Positions 32,550-41,993 of a stretch of 64,000 nucleotides of DNA are shown here, one piece after another (the stretch's first letter is position 1; every line of letters begins with the position of its first letter). The position numbers and the translations under genes were made by a program. The notes below the pieces were generated by a model, which saw only the letters and a list, made by a program, of their open reading frames with translations, searched no databases and was not told the DNA's origin. Origin of the DNA: Bacteroidales bacterium (GTDB taxonomy: Bacteria > Bacteroidota > Bacteroidia > Bacteroidales > JAGOPY01); assembly GCA_023229505.1 (NCBI GenBank), contig JALNZD010000002.1, positions 1 through 64,000 of the forward strand, given 5' to 3'.

Positions 32550-35258
32550 ATGAAGAAATTGATATTCAGCATGATAATCAGCTTTTTAATAGCCATACCA
32601 GGATTACAGGCTCAGGGATTTTTGCATACCAACGGAAAATACATTTTCGATGCCAATGGCAATGAAGTGCTTTTAAGAGGTATTGGAACAGGAAACTGGC
32701 TTCTCATGGAAGGATACATGATGAAAACGGCTGATTTTGCAGGAACGCATACCCAGATTCGTAATAAACTGATAGAAACGATCGGAGAACAAAACACCGA
32801 TATTTTTTATGAAAACTGGTTGAATAATCATTTCACCCGCAGAGACGTAGATTCCATGAAAGTATGGGGATTCAACAGTGTCAGGGTTGCCATGCATTAT
32901 AAATGGTTTACTTTACCCATAGAATCTGAGCCGGTAACCGGACAAGACACCTGGTTTGAAATGGGATTTGTACGCATCGACAGCTTGCTCGACTGGTGTG
33001 GTGACAATGAAATGTACCTGATTCTTGACCTTCATGGTGCACCTGGAGGACAGGGGCATGACAGGAATATTTCAGATTACGACCCGACAAAGCCTTCTTT
33101 GTGGGAAAGTGAGGAAAACCGGCGTAAAACTTCGGCATTGTGGAGGAAGCTTGCTGAACGGTATGCCGGGGAACCCTGGATCGGAGGGTACGACCTGATC
33201 AACGAGCCCAATTGGGAACTGCCCGGAGGCACCCTGCTGAGACAAACATATATCAATATAACGAATGCCATCCGCGAAGTGGATCAAAACCATATGATTA
33301 TCATTGAAGGCAATTGGTTTGCAAACGATTACACCGGTTTAACTCCACCCTGGGACAATAACATCGTTTATAGTTTTCACAAATACTGGAACTATAACAC
33401 CCAGGAATCCATTCAATGGATGATCAATATCCGCAATACACATAACATCCCGATCTGGCTTGGCGAAACGGGTGAAAACTCAAATTCCTGGTTTGCCGGC
33501 CTGATTGAACTTGCTGAACAGAACAAAATCGGCTGGTCATGGTGGCCGGTAAAAAAAGCCGGGATCAATAATGTTTTAATGGTACCTGAAAGCCAACAAT
33601 ATAACAATCTGATCTCCTACTGGCAGACTGGTTCACCCTCAATGACTGCTGCTCAGGCTTTTAGTGCCGTACTCGATTGGGCCAATAACCATCGTATTGA
33701 GAATTGTTCTGTACAGCGCGATGTGATTGACGCCATGCTGCGCCAGCCACACAGCAATACTACCATCCCATTTAAAACACATCTTATTGATAACCCAATC
33801 AATTTGGCAAACTATGACCTTGGGAAATGCTCGTTTGCTTACTGGGATACTGACACGGCTAACTACCATTTGAATACCAATATATTTACCAATTGGAACC
33901 AGGGATGGTCATACCGCAATGATGGCGTTGATATTGAAAAGTGTGACGACAGTCATCCTTCCGGCAATGGTTATGATGTTGGATGGACACAGGATAATGA
34001 ATGGCTTCAATACACTGTTTATAGTGACAGTGCTGCTGCCTATCAGGTGCTTTTCAGATCCGCATCTGAATCAAACCCGGCAATAGTGCGTCTTGAACTG
34101 AATGGCACGGATGTTTGCTCCCAACACCAGCTGCCGGTTACAGGTGGCTGGCAAACATGGATTTCGTCAAGCATAGCAAATGTGATCATTACCTCCGGCG
34201 TAAATAAAATAAGATTTCATTTCGACAAAGGAGGTTCAAATGTTAGTTTCTTTCAATTCATCAATCCATTGCATGTAAATATGGTTCCATTTAACTTCAT
34301 TTCAGGTTCAACAAATGTTGCAGGAACTACTATCGTATTGACGCTTAATAAACAAATAACAACATTCAATGCAACGGTCTCTGATTTTGAGGTTCGGGTA
34401 AATGGAAACTTGCATGAAATAACTACCGTTGAAATTCATTCTGAAAACAACCAACAAATTATAATCCAACTTAAAAATGAAATCAGCTACGGACAAACGG
34501 TAACAATTTCATACACCGGAAATTCGGTAATCAGCAACAATCAAACTTTAGAGATCTTTTCTGACAAGCCAATAAAAAACAGCTTACCCCGACTCTTTAT
34601 CCTTCCGGCTATGATTCAGGCAGAAGATTTTAATGTGAATCATGGTTTCCAGTTAGAGGATTGCACGGATGTAAATGGAGGGAAAAATGTCGGCTTTGCC
34701 AATAACGGAGATTTTCTGGATTATAACATTTATATCCCGGAAGCCGGTGAATATGATTTCAGGTTTCGGGTAGCCTCACAATACGCAAACGGAAGTGTAT
34801 CTGTAAGATTGGGAAACGGAGGTACGTTTACTCCGCTTCAAACCGTAAATTTCAGCGCAACTGGAGGTTGGCAGTCGTGGACAACCCAGGTTTATAAAAT
34901 AAATCTTCCACAAGGGAATCATACACTCAGATTGTTTTCAGTTGCAGGCGAGTACAATATCAACTGGTTTGAGATAAGTCAGACTACAGGCCTCAATGAT
35001 ATTCCTCATCTGAAACAACTCAGAATTTTTCCCAATCCTTCAGACGGTTGCTTCATGGTGGAAGCCGAGTTCAATGTAAAAACACCCGTGACAGTTACCA
35101 TCTTTGATTTGCATGGAAATAAAATATTTAATCACAGTATTTACAAAACCTCATCCTACAGCAAGCGCATTGAGTACTTGGGTTGTAAACCCGGGATATA
35201 TTTACTGGACCTTTCAACGAATATGGGTCATTTAATAAGGAAAGTAATTTTAAACTAA
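32550..35258 (+). CDS. T9SS-exported GH5 glycoside hydrolase with CBM6-like domains
   Basis: 902 residues from ATG at 32550; an upstream ATG (32484) adds a charged, non-signal stretch. Signal peptide MKKLIFSMIISFLIAIPGLQ. The GH5 (cellulase/glucanase-type) barrel covers ~25-365 with YDLINEPNWELPGG (acid/base Glu) and IPIWLGETGENS (nucleophile Glu). Two beta-sandwich domains resemble CBM6: about 410-560 (GYDVGWTQDNEWLQYTVY) and 680-810 (VGFANNGDFLDYNIYIPEAG). Between them is an Ig-like stretch. The T9SS domain ends it (RIFPNPSDGCFMVEAE ... GIYLLDLS). It probably acts on beta-glucan or mannan outside the cell. Confidence 0.9.
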   Translation: MKKLIFSMIISFLIAIPGLQAQGFLHTNGKYIFDANGNEVLLRGIGTGNWLLMEGYMMKTADFAGTHTQIRNKLIETIGEQNTDIFYENWLNNHFTRRDVDSMKVWGFNSVRVAMHYKWFTLPIESEPVTGQDTWFEMGFVRIDSLLDWCGDNEMYLILDLHGAPGGQGHDRNISDYDPTKPSLWESEENRRKTSALWRKLAERYAGEPWIGGYDLINEPNWELPGGTLLRQTYINITNAIREVDQNHMIIIEGNWFANDYTGLTPPWDNNIVYSFHKYWNYNTQESIQWMINIRNTHNIPIWLGETGENSNSWFAGLIELAEQNKIGWSWWPVKKAGINNVLMVPESQQYNNLISYWQTGSPSMTAAQAFSAVLDWANNHRIENCSVQRDVIDAMLRQPHSNTTIPFKTHLIDNPINLANYDLGKCSFAYWDTDTANYHLNTNIFTNWNQGWSYRNDGVDIEKCDDSHPSGNGYDVGWTQDNEWLQYTVYSDSAAAYQVLFRSASESNPAIVRLELNGTDVCSQHQLPVTGGWQTWISSSIANVIITSGVNKIRFHFDKGGSNVSFFQFINPLHVNMVPFNFISGSTNVAGTTIVLTLNKQITTFNATVSDFEVRVNGNLHEITTVEIHSENNQQIIIQLKNEISYGQTVTISYTGNSVISNNQTLEIFSDKPIKNSLPRLFILPAMIQAEDFNVNHGFQLEDCTDVNGGKNVGFANNGDFLDYNIYIPEAGEYDFRFRVASQYANGSVSVRLGNGGTFTPLQTVNFSATGGWQSWTTQVYKINLPQGNHTLRLFSVAGEYNINWFEISQTTGLNDIPHLKQLRIFPNPSDGCFMVEAEFNVKTPVTVTIFDLHGNKIFNHSIYKTSSYSKRIEYLGCKPGIYLLDLSTNMGHLIRKVILN

Positions 35259-35277
35259 GGTAATATTTAAGAACGTA

Positions 35278-35298
35278 AATTGACAATCGCGTAATTAA
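35278..35298. repeat. Dispersed intergenic repeat (second copy)
   Basis: 21 bp identical to 27374-27394. It lies between the GH5 gene and the SPFH gene in a 57-nt space. Confidence 0.7.
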
Positions 35299-35315
35299 AC
35301 TACTCCTTCTGTTGA

Positions 35316-36161
35316 TTACTTCTTGTCCAAATTAACCATCGGAATTAGATTCTGTCCATAAGGTACCCAAAATGTTGCACTTGGACCTTCCGCTGCTTTT
35401 TCCATAACCGCAGTGAATCTCCATTGCAGATAAGGTGTCGTAAGGCTTTCTGCGATAATCTTCTGAGCGTCTGCGATACCTCTCGCCTCAATCCTTTTAC
35501 GTTCGGACTCCTGGGTTTCTTTCAGAAGGGTAAATTCCATTTGTTCTGATGCCTGTTTTTCTTTTATTTTACGCTCGATAGCTGCTTTTACTTCAGCGGG
35601 AAGCTGAAGATCTCTTAATAAAACGGACTCTCTGCCATCCTTGTTATCCAACATAATATTTCTTGATAAAAACTGTTTTTCAAGCTTGCTAGAAATATCA
35701 GATGCGATAGTAGTACGGCTCTTACTGTAAAGGTCTTCACTCTTGTAATTTGAAATAACATCACGAGTCGCACTTCTCAAGTTTGGAAGCACGATCTTTT
35801 CAACCCAATTTGTCCCATATTCTTTATACATTCCGGGAGCACCACCCGGCAACAAACTAAAAAGAAGAGATATGTCAACTGTCGCGGTAAGACCTTCTGA
35901 TGTAGGGGTTTCCATATGTTCTTTAACCTCAATAACCCTTGTGTCCATAGTAATCCTGTTCGCCAGGGGATTGGTTAATCTGGGTCCTGGTTCAAGAGGC
36001 CGCTTACTGACACTACCCATAAAGTCAACGACCTTTACGTTGCCCGCAGGAACAATAGTGCAAGATCTTAATACAAAGATCATAGCGAGAATACCAACAA
36101 TTGTCCAAATAATCAATTTTTTTGTTATTACGGGGAAAATCCGTCTTGTCTGTGTTTCCAT
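35316..36161 (-). CDS. SPFH/prohibitin-family membrane protein
   Basis: 281 residues. A short cytosolic N-terminus, one membrane helix (~14-32, IIWTIVGILAMIFVLRSC), then the SPFH/band 7 domain with FMGSVSKRPLEPGPRLTNPL, VDISLLFSLLPGGA and RDLQLPAEVKAAIERKIKEK. A charged coiled-coil follows (KQASEQMEFTLLKETQESERKRIEARG), leading to the GIADAQKIIAESLT motif of prohibitins. It likely forms a large ring on the inner membrane that scaffolds proteases or lipid domains. Single gene with no clear partner nearby. Confidence 0.9.
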   Translation of the reverse strand: METQTRRIFPVITKKLIIWTIVGILAMIFVLRSCTIVPAGNVKVVDFMGSVSKRPLEPGPRLTNPLANRITMDTRVIEVKEHMETPTSEGLTATVDISLLFSLLPGGAPGMYKEYGTNWVEKIVLPNLRSATRDVISNYKSEDLYSKSRTTIASDISSKLEKQFLSRNIMLDNKDGRESVLLRDLQLPAEVKAAIERKIKEKQASEQMEFTLLKETQESERKRIEARGIADAQKIIAESLTTPYLQWRFTAVMEKAAEGPSATFWVPYGQNLIPMVNLDKK

Positions 36162-36586
36162 TTTTTATAGTTTTAGGTTAATAATTCAATCATACTCATA
36201 TCAACCAAAGTTCGTTATTAATTTTAAGTCCGGAACATATTTTACTTAGAATTTCACGACTGTTAACTGTCAATTTTAAATTTTCGTTTAATTGAAAATG
36301 AGCAATATCAGATTTAAAATTGAAATATTGACCGAAAATCGACAATGCCGAATTGACAATCGAAAATAAAGGTAAAAATTGACAATAAAATGTTTGACAC
36401 TAAATTTTTAAAAATCTGCTGAAGATTTTTAATAAAATACAACGGTAAATGATCTTATATTTGGCACAGATCATGCTTCTCCATGGAAACACAGAAAAAC
36501 CGGTCACCACAATAAAATTATCCGATAATTGCCGGTGTTGCCAAAGCTTTAAACCATTAATGACCTCATTCCCCAGAAATGGTCGA
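36162..36586. other. Repeat-bearing intergenic space
   Basis: 425 nt without a convincing gene. It carries the third copy of the dispersed repeat (36341-36362, identical to 27364-27385 over 22 bp) and several other ATTGACAAT-like units. A lone TATATTTG at 36456-36463 looks like a -7 box facing right, but the reading frame after it runs antisense into the transglutaminase gene. Confidence 0.6.
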
Positions 36587-39049
36587 TTAGTAAATTACTA
36601 TTTTCTGACATTCGGTCGCCTGATCATCAAAGGCAGTCAGGAAATAAATACCCGCAGGGAAACCTGACAGGTCTATATCTATCTTTGTTTCGCCGGTTTT
36701 TGGTGACATTTGGGTGTTATATATCTGATCACCCCAGGTATTCCAGACTATGATATTCAAATCACGGTAGCTGCCGGTAATAACCAAATGGGTGTTACCA
36801 TCCGAAGGATTCGGAAAGACAGTGATCCGTGATGCAAGCAATTGATCTTCGATGGAATAGGGACTCAAAGCGATTCCCCGGATTACGGATAGGCCATTCA
36901 TGGAGTAAACAGTCGAAAAGTCCGGCGTCTGGGTGTCAAACACGGGTGTCAGACTATATTCTTGTTGATTTTCAGAAGAATATGCCCTGAACGTGAAGGA
37001 TTCATTTTCAGTGAAGCCTTCAGAAATTGTATCAGTCATTTCATCATCACCAAAGGCAACAAGGACTGTGTAACTGGTTTGAGGATCATACGTTGCATAT
37101 CCGGCGCATAATCCTTCCTGAGTAAAGCATCCGAACATCATTCCTGGCTGAATCTCAGGAGTCGTTTCGAAGGCACTGTGATCTATAGCGATGAGGTGCG
37201 AGTAACCCGTTTTTATGACATCATTCCATGGATTCTCAACTATATCACGATCCGGTTTCACATTCTCCGAAGATTTTTTGGAATCAATAAAAGTATAGGA
37301 ACAGGGATTGGTGACTTTAATGAAATAGGCTTTTCCCGTTTCCAGTTGATAAAGGTTCCATGAAAAACTTGTCCAGTAATATCCATTGCCACCGATTTCC
37401 TTTATTATGGTCACCGTATCACCCAGTGCCTCGGTAACGTAAGACCTGTTATAATCACTTTCAGATAACACAGGAAGTATATTCCATCCATTATGGTCCA
37501 TATTGAACTCAACGGTCCTGTCCTCTGATGGGATTCCATATATATCTAAATCAACAGAGTCAAATGTCTTGATAAGATAACCCTGATCAGGAGCCCAGTA
37601 TAATAGGGTATTATAAGTCTGTACAGGACTGTAAAACTGATCAATGGTCCGCAGGATATACACCTGGTCCTCGATAGGAAAAAGCATTGTCTCCAGCAAT
37701 GTATAGCAGGGAAAGACATAACTTGAAACACCACTCCAGCTGGCAGGGATATTTAACTGCTGTTCGGGTTCAAAAAAGCAGTCTTTATATACGTCGATCT
37801 GATCTGAATATTCATGGTTATTGATACTGATTTTTGCAATTACGGGATTTATATCAGTCATTAATGGAGTAATGCAAGTAAATGTTCCATTGTCCACAGG
37901 ATGTGATACCTCATTCAGAAAAACTTCTGTAACTGTTGTATCGGCTACTATTCCCCTGACAGTTAAAAGCGAGCCCATCGTATGGATACGCGTACAGGGT
38001 AAATTTATAGAAATAAGCCGGGAATTGTCGCTTCGGTTATTGATTTCCGGGACCTCTGTGATCGTCGAGCCGGGAATTGCAAGTACGCCAAAGGGATGGC
38101 AATAATCGGGAATGGGGTCTGCAATGTACCAGCCATATGGGAAAGAGGAGAAATCATCATAGTCCGGGAACGGAACGGTGCAATACTGTGGATCAAAATA
38201 CAGCCACCTGTTGGCAAAATAAAGCATGGGGTAATAGTGGTCATATGATCCGATATTATAACGGCAATAAGCTACTGCCAGCCTGTTTTTAAGAATACCC
38301 AGCCTGTGTAGAATGGTCGTGAAGATGATGGCTTTATCGGTGCATATTCCCCAGGGAATCATGCCGTATCGGTAATATGTTCTTGAAATCCGGTCAATGG
38401 AAGGCCATCCGACGCCTCCATGCATAAAATCATCCGCCACCTGATACAATGAATCAGGTGGTCCCCCCGAAGCATGATTATCTAAAAAATACCAGAGGGT
38501 TGTACATTTCAGCCATACCAGCGAATCATCAACCGTCGGCTCGATGCCGGTTCCTATCTCCTCCAGGAACATATCTATGGTATCGGACTGGGCATTGATA
38601 TCAGGAAAGAAATAATCATCATAAGACACTATACCACTATCCAGGTAACAATATAATCCATTGAATTTGTAGTTCTGAAGGCCTTCGTAGAGCGTTTCGA
38701 CAAGGAATCCCGATTCAGGTTTATTCATGAGGATAATATAATGATCCGGCTGTTGATCCTTCATCACAAAGGATATATAACCCGGCATGGTAACCACTAT
38801 GCTAAAGGCTAATCCATCCTGAACGATAAAATCAAATCTGCCCAGCCAATCCGTAGTATCGGTAAACGAAATCGGATCGGGAGGATAGGAATCCCAGCCG
38901 ATGGTCACAACAGCACCTTCGATGGCATTTAACTCGACTGCATCATACACTGATCCCGAGTATTCAGCTGCAATGATTGGCTCATGGTCAGCAAAGACGA
39001 TGATTAACATGAAGATGAGTCCGGACGTAAAAATCCTGAATGGTTTCAT
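36587..39049 (-). CDS. T9SS-exported transglutaminase-like protein
   Basis: 820 residues. Signal peptide to about 28. A carboxypeptidase-regulatory-like beta domain follows (YSGSVYDAVELNAIEGAVVT). The transglutaminase-like core is at about 190-310: WGICTDKAIIFTTILHRLGI gives the Cys, IGSYDHYYPMLYFANRWLYF gives His and the following DPQY the Asp. The catalytic triad is therefore complete. Then come Ig-like segments and the T9SS domain (ITVFPNPSDGNTHLVITGSY ... FPAGIYFLTAF). Such enzymes cross-link or cleave proteins; in secreted Bacteroidota proteins they often act as peptidases. The substrate is unknown. Confidence 0.8.
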   Translation of the reverse strand: MKPFRIFTSGLIFMLIIVFADHEPIIAAEYSGSVYDAVELNAIEGAVVTIGWDSYPPDPISFTDTTDWLGRFDFIVQDGLAFSIVVTMPGYISFVMKDQQPDHYIILMNKPESGFLVETLYEGLQNYKFNGLYCYLDSGIVSYDDYFFPDINAQSDTIDMFLEEIGTGIEPTVDDSLVWLKCTTLWYFLDNHASGGPPDSLYQVADDFMHGGVGWPSIDRISRTYYRYGMIPWGICTDKAIIFTTILHRLGILKNRLAVAYCRYNIGSYDHYYPMLYFANRWLYFDPQYCTVPFPDYDDFSSFPYGWYIADPIPDYCHPFGVLAIPGSTITEVPEINNRSDNSRLISINLPCTRIHTMGSLLTVRGIVADTTVTEVFLNEVSHPVDNGTFTCITPLMTDINPVIAKISINNHEYSDQIDVYKDCFFEPEQQLNIPASWSGVSSYVFPCYTLLETMLFPIEDQVYILRTIDQFYSPVQTYNTLLYWAPDQGYLIKTFDSVDLDIYGIPSEDRTVEFNMDHNGWNILPVLSESDYNRSYVTEALGDTVTIIKEIGGNGYYWTSFSWNLYQLETGKAYFIKVTNPCSYTFIDSKKSSENVKPDRDIVENPWNDVIKTGYSHLIAIDHSAFETTPEIQPGMMFGCFTQEGLCAGYATYDPQTSYTVLVAFGDDEMTDTISEGFTENESFTFRAYSSENQQEYSLTPVFDTQTPDFSTVYSMNGLSVIRGIALSPYSIEDQLLASRITVFPNPSDGNTHLVITGSYRDLNIIVWNTWGDQIYNTQMSPKTGETKIDIDLSGFPAGIYFLTAFDDQATECQKIVIY

Positions 39050-39352
39050 AGTGTGGAAAGATAAGATGTTAAGAACGGTTTAAAAATAATCAAGATAGAG
39101 TGAAAATGCAACTATTTTTTTACTAAAGAATGTGAAGCACTTCCGGCAGGTTTATTTTTAGATGATTACATTATATCAAAGATTATAATTTATTATAACC
39201 TTAATTAACTCAAAATCAACAAATTTAAAAATAAACCTAATCCCATTATGTTAGATATGAAATAATCTTCCATAATAACATTATTGAAGATTTCATTAAA
39301 AGTGATAAATTTGTAATCCTTACATAAGTCATCATTATTTCTATACTAGATT
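39050..39352. promoter_or_regulatory. Divergent promoter region of the TonB-C protein gene
   Basis: 303 nt, very AT-rich, no gene. The -7 box TAAATTTG at 39306-39313 faces the plus strand with a 39-nt leader to the ATG at 39353. An imperfect inverted repeat (TGAAATAATCTTC near 39258, GAAGATTTCA near 39286) lies just upstream of that box and could bind a regulator. Confidence 0.45.
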
Positions 39353-40432
39353 ATGTTTTACGGCTCAAGCAGATTTTTAGGGACTATATTATTGATTTCC
39401 ATTTTCAGTTCTGAAATCTTATCCCAGGCAGATTTTAAGTTTGATGATTATTACGAAGGTGGAGAGCAAGGATTATATTCATATTTTTCTAGTACATCTA
39501 TCAAATACCCTAATTCATCAATTTCATCAGCATCAATTGGATTATCTGTGTCAGAACTGGTATTAAGTTCTAAAGGTAAGATTCTAGCAGTAAATATCAT
39601 AAATCCTATTGATAAACAGATAGATTCACAAATTATTCAAGGTATTAAAGGAACAGAAGGTCAATGGAAAAAACACGGTAATAGTGACACCATTAGATTA
39701 TATTTTCAGTTCCGATTTAGAATTATTACAGATAAATTCAATCACCAAAACTATCAGTTCATCGCTAATGACAGATTCTTACTTCCTGTTTTCATTACAA
39801 CTATTGAATATGATAATGACGCAATTATTCTAATACCTGATGACAGCCTTGCGCAGTTGTCCGATAAAGCAATTTATGAGAGAAACTATGGTTTAGCTGT
39901 TCAATACCTTGATGAAATGATTCGTAGAAATCCATATTATCTTCAGCTTTACCAATTAAGGATCTCAGTGAATTCTAAACTTAAAAATAGCGAACAAATA
40001 AAATCTGATCTAAATAAGATTACGAATTTTGCAGATGGAATCCCTATGAATCAAATCATTATAGCAGATTACAAAGAATTAAAACAGATAGCCGACTCAG
40101 TAAATCATGATTCTGAAGGAATATTTATGGTTACTGAACAAATGCCAGAATATCCAGGAGGAGAGAAAGCATTGTATGATTACCTTCGGCAAAATCTCAA
40201 TTACCCAGTTGAGGCAAAAAAAAATGGAATTCAAGGATCTGTCTATGTAATTTTTATTGTGGATATTGATGGATACATCAAGGATATTAGAGTTTTACGG
40301 GGAATTGGTGGAGGCTGTGATAAAGAAGCGGTCCGCTTGATTGAAAATATGCCAAGATGGAAACCCGCTATTCAAGATGGTGATCCTGTCAAAGTTCAAT
40401 TCAACATACCCATACGATTTTCATTAAATTAA
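39353..40432 (+). CDS. Exported protein with two TonB C-terminal-like domains
   Basis: 359 residues. Signal-peptide-like N-terminus (to SEILSQ), so not anchored as classical TonB is. The C-terminal domain is a clear TonB-C fold (YPGGEKALYDYLRQNLNYPV ... GYIKDIRVLRGIGGGCDKEA ... MPRWKPA). The N-terminal ~110 residues repeat the same pattern in weaker form (YEGGEQGLYSYFSSTSIKYP ... GKILAVNIINPIDKQIDSQI ... GQWKKH), joined by a helical linker. It may transmit or sense envelope state rather than energise a transporter. A hairpin with TTTT (40505-40536) ends the transcript. Confidence 0.8.
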   Translation: MFYGSSRFLGTILLISIFSSEILSQADFKFDDYYEGGEQGLYSYFSSTSIKYPNSSISSASIGLSVSELVLSSKGKILAVNIINPIDKQIDSQIIQGIKGTEGQWKKHGNSDTIRLYFQFRFRIITDKFNHQNYQFIANDRFLLPVFITTIEYDNDAIILIPDDSLAQLSDKAIYERNYGLAVQYLDEMIRRNPYYLQLYQLRISVNSKLKNSEQIKSDLNKITNFADGIPMNQIIIADYKELKQIADSVNHDSEGIFMVTEQMPEYPGGEKALYDYLRQNLNYPVEAKKNGIQGSVYVIFIVDIDGYIKDIRVLRGIGGGCDKEAVRLIENMPRWKPAIQDGDPVKVQFNIPIRFSLN

Positions 40433-40504
40433 AGTAGTAAAAAATTGATAGATTAAATCATAGAATTGTGGCCACGCAACTCTAAATAACCAAAAGAAGA
40501 GAAT

Positions 40505-40536
40505 CTCCACCTGATAACAACATAGATGGAGGTTTT
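40505..40536 (+). terminator. Probable terminator after the TonB-C gene
   Basis: CTCCA (40505-40509) pairs with TGGAG (40527-40531), with CT/AG pairs extending inward after one mismatch, followed by GTTTTC. It lies 72 nt after the stop. Confidence 0.5.
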
Positions 40537-40547
40537 CAATTTAGCGT

Positions 40548-40742
40548 TTAAGCAACTAACTCGTTTTCTGTTTGTGTCATCATAGCATCAAAGAGTTCTT
40601 CATATAACTTACTGATGAGTTCAACGTTATTCTTGTTTCTGTCAATCGGTTTCTGTTTAGCAGTTTTGTATCTGTTATTCAGTATCTCAAGCAACCGAAA
40701 ATTCAAAAATCCCGACTTAGCCGGGATTTTTTGTGGGCCCAC
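40548..40742 (-). CDS. Small ORF whose start comes from the tRNA/terminator copy
   Basis: 64 residues. The first ~16 residues are translated from the terminator stem and the tRNA 3' fragment of the direct repeat (40705-40755), so this N-terminus is an accident of the repeat. The remainder (RNKNNVELISKLYEELFDAM and on) is helical and could be the tail of a larger lost gene, perhaps of the element that made the repeat. No family recognised. Likely a remnant rather than a working gene. Confidence 0.3.
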   Translation of the reverse strand: MGPQKIPAKSGFLNFRLLEILNNRYKTAKQKPIDRNKNNVELISKLYEELFDAMMTQTENELVA

Positions 40743-40755
40743 CTGGGCTCGAACC
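40705..40755 (-). repeat. 51-bp direct repeat, copy 1: tRNA 3' end plus terminator (att-like)
   Basis: 50 of 51 bases match 43848-43898. The copy covers the bidirectional terminator and the last 22 nt of the tRNA(CAT) gene (acceptor 3' strand and part of the T-arm, 40734-40755), after which similarity stops at once. This is the footprint expected at the far end of an element that integrated in the tRNA 3' end. Confidence 0.85.
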
Positions 40756-40805
40756 CTGTTTCTAAATACTTGTTAAACAGTGAAAATAAAAATTTCATTT
40801 AATCT

Positions 40806-40813
40806 TATATTTG
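40806..40813 (+). promoter_or_regulatory. -7 box of the MEMO-family gene
   Basis: TATATTTG, an exact match to TAnnTTTG, 64 nt before the ATG at 40878. No clear -33 TTG at the usual distance. Confidence 0.45.
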
Positions 40814-40877
40814 TTGGGATGCAAATAAAATAAAAAAGGGACCGAACGACCACATCCCTTTCATATCATTTAATCCA

Positions 40878-41957
40878 ATGAAAAATAAAATTTCTATTTG
40901 CTGTTTGCTGGTTTCCGGAATACTGTTCCTGGGGGCATGCCGGCAAAATGTGCAGCAAGAAACTAATATCCGTCCGCTGGCCGATACAGTGGGCTTTGCT
41001 CACCTGGACCGGCAAATGGACAGCATCATGGCCAGGATAGAAAGGCAAAATCCTCTTGCTGAAACCTTCCATTACGAAGGCACCCCAAGGGTAATTATCT
41101 CACCGCATGATGACTACTCGTATGTGGGCAGCTTATATCCTGCAGCGCTGAAAAACATCAGGGCAAAAACTATCCTTCTCTTTGGCGTCGCCCATAAAGC
41201 TAAATTGATGAACCTGGAAAACCAGGTCGTTTTCGACAGCTACGATTACTGGAAAGGGCCTTATGCCAATGTGAAAGTATCAGATATCCGTGAAGAAATC
41301 ATAGAACAATTGCCCCTTCAGCTTTTCCAGGTCAACGACTCCATGCAGCGGATGGAACATTCCGTGGAGGCCGTTATCCCATTTTTGCAGTACTATAACC
41401 GCAATGTTCAAATTGTTTCGATCCTTGTTCCATACATGTCTTATGAGAAGATGCAGGAGATCGCAGGGCCTTTGTCAAGTGCGATCAAAAAGGCAACAAT
41501 TGATAAGGGCCTTGAATGGGGAAAGGATTTTGCGATCGTGATCTCCACCGATGCGGTTCATTATGGCGATCAGGATTGGGGCGGCAGGAACTATGCTCCT
41601 TATGGGACTGACAGCGCCGGATACAGGCAGGCGATTGCCCATGAAAAGGAGATCATGGATACGTTATCCGGTTTATTGAGCCCTCAGAAAGTTAATGCTT
41701 TCTGTGATTTCACCGTTGATGCAAATGATTTCCATGAATACAAATGGACATGGTGTGGCAGGTATTCAGTGCCACTTGGATTGCTTACGGCTTTCGAATT
41801 GAACGAAATAACAGGAGGTAAACCTTTGGTTGGGAGTATCATCGGTTATTCCAGCAGTATAGATCATCCTGCTATCAAGGTGGATGACCTGGGAATGGGC
41901 CAGACGGCGCCTGCTAATATACATCATTGGGTTGGTTATGCTGCGCTGGGATATTAA
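40878..41957 (+). CDS. MEMO-family lipoprotein (AmmeMemoRadiSam protein B-like)
   Basis: 359 residues. Lipoprotein signal ending LFLGAC (lipobox Cys). The MEMO domain shows VIISPHDDYSYVGSLYPAAL, LFGVAHKAK, FAIVISTDAVHYGDQDWGGR and YKWTWCGRYSVPLGL. The family has a dioxygenase-like fold with a His/His/Cys metal site. In other organisms it is encoded with AMMECR1 and a radical SAM enzyme, which are absent here. A surface-anchored MEMO protein is unusual. It lies inside the 3.14-kb segment bounded by the tRNA direct repeats. Confidence 0.88.
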   Translation: MKNKISICCLLVSGILFLGACRQNVQQETNIRPLADTVGFAHLDRQMDSIMARIERQNPLAETFHYEGTPRVIISPHDDYSYVGSLYPAALKNIRAKTILLFGVAHKAKLMNLENQVVFDSYDYWKGPYANVKVSDIREEIIEQLPLQLFQVNDSMQRMEHSVEAVIPFLQYYNRNVQIVSILVPYMSYEKMQEIAGPLSSAIKKATIDKGLEWGKDFAIVISTDAVHYGDQDWGGRNYAPYGTDSAGYRQAIAHEKEIMDTLSGLLSPQKVNAFCDFTVDANDFHEYKWTWCGRYSVPLGLLTAFELNEITGGKPLVGSIIGYSSSIDHPAIKVDDLGMGQTAPANIHHWVGYAALGY

Positions 41958-41993
41958 ATATCATTAAATTTATAGTCTTAACCGGATCTAATT

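Noticed and set aside
36449..36667. 72-codon plus-strand frame with a -7-like box near its start
   Set aside because: Its second half is antisense to the T9SS domain of the transglutaminase gene, its first half is non-coding in style, and the box lies inside the frame rather than before it.
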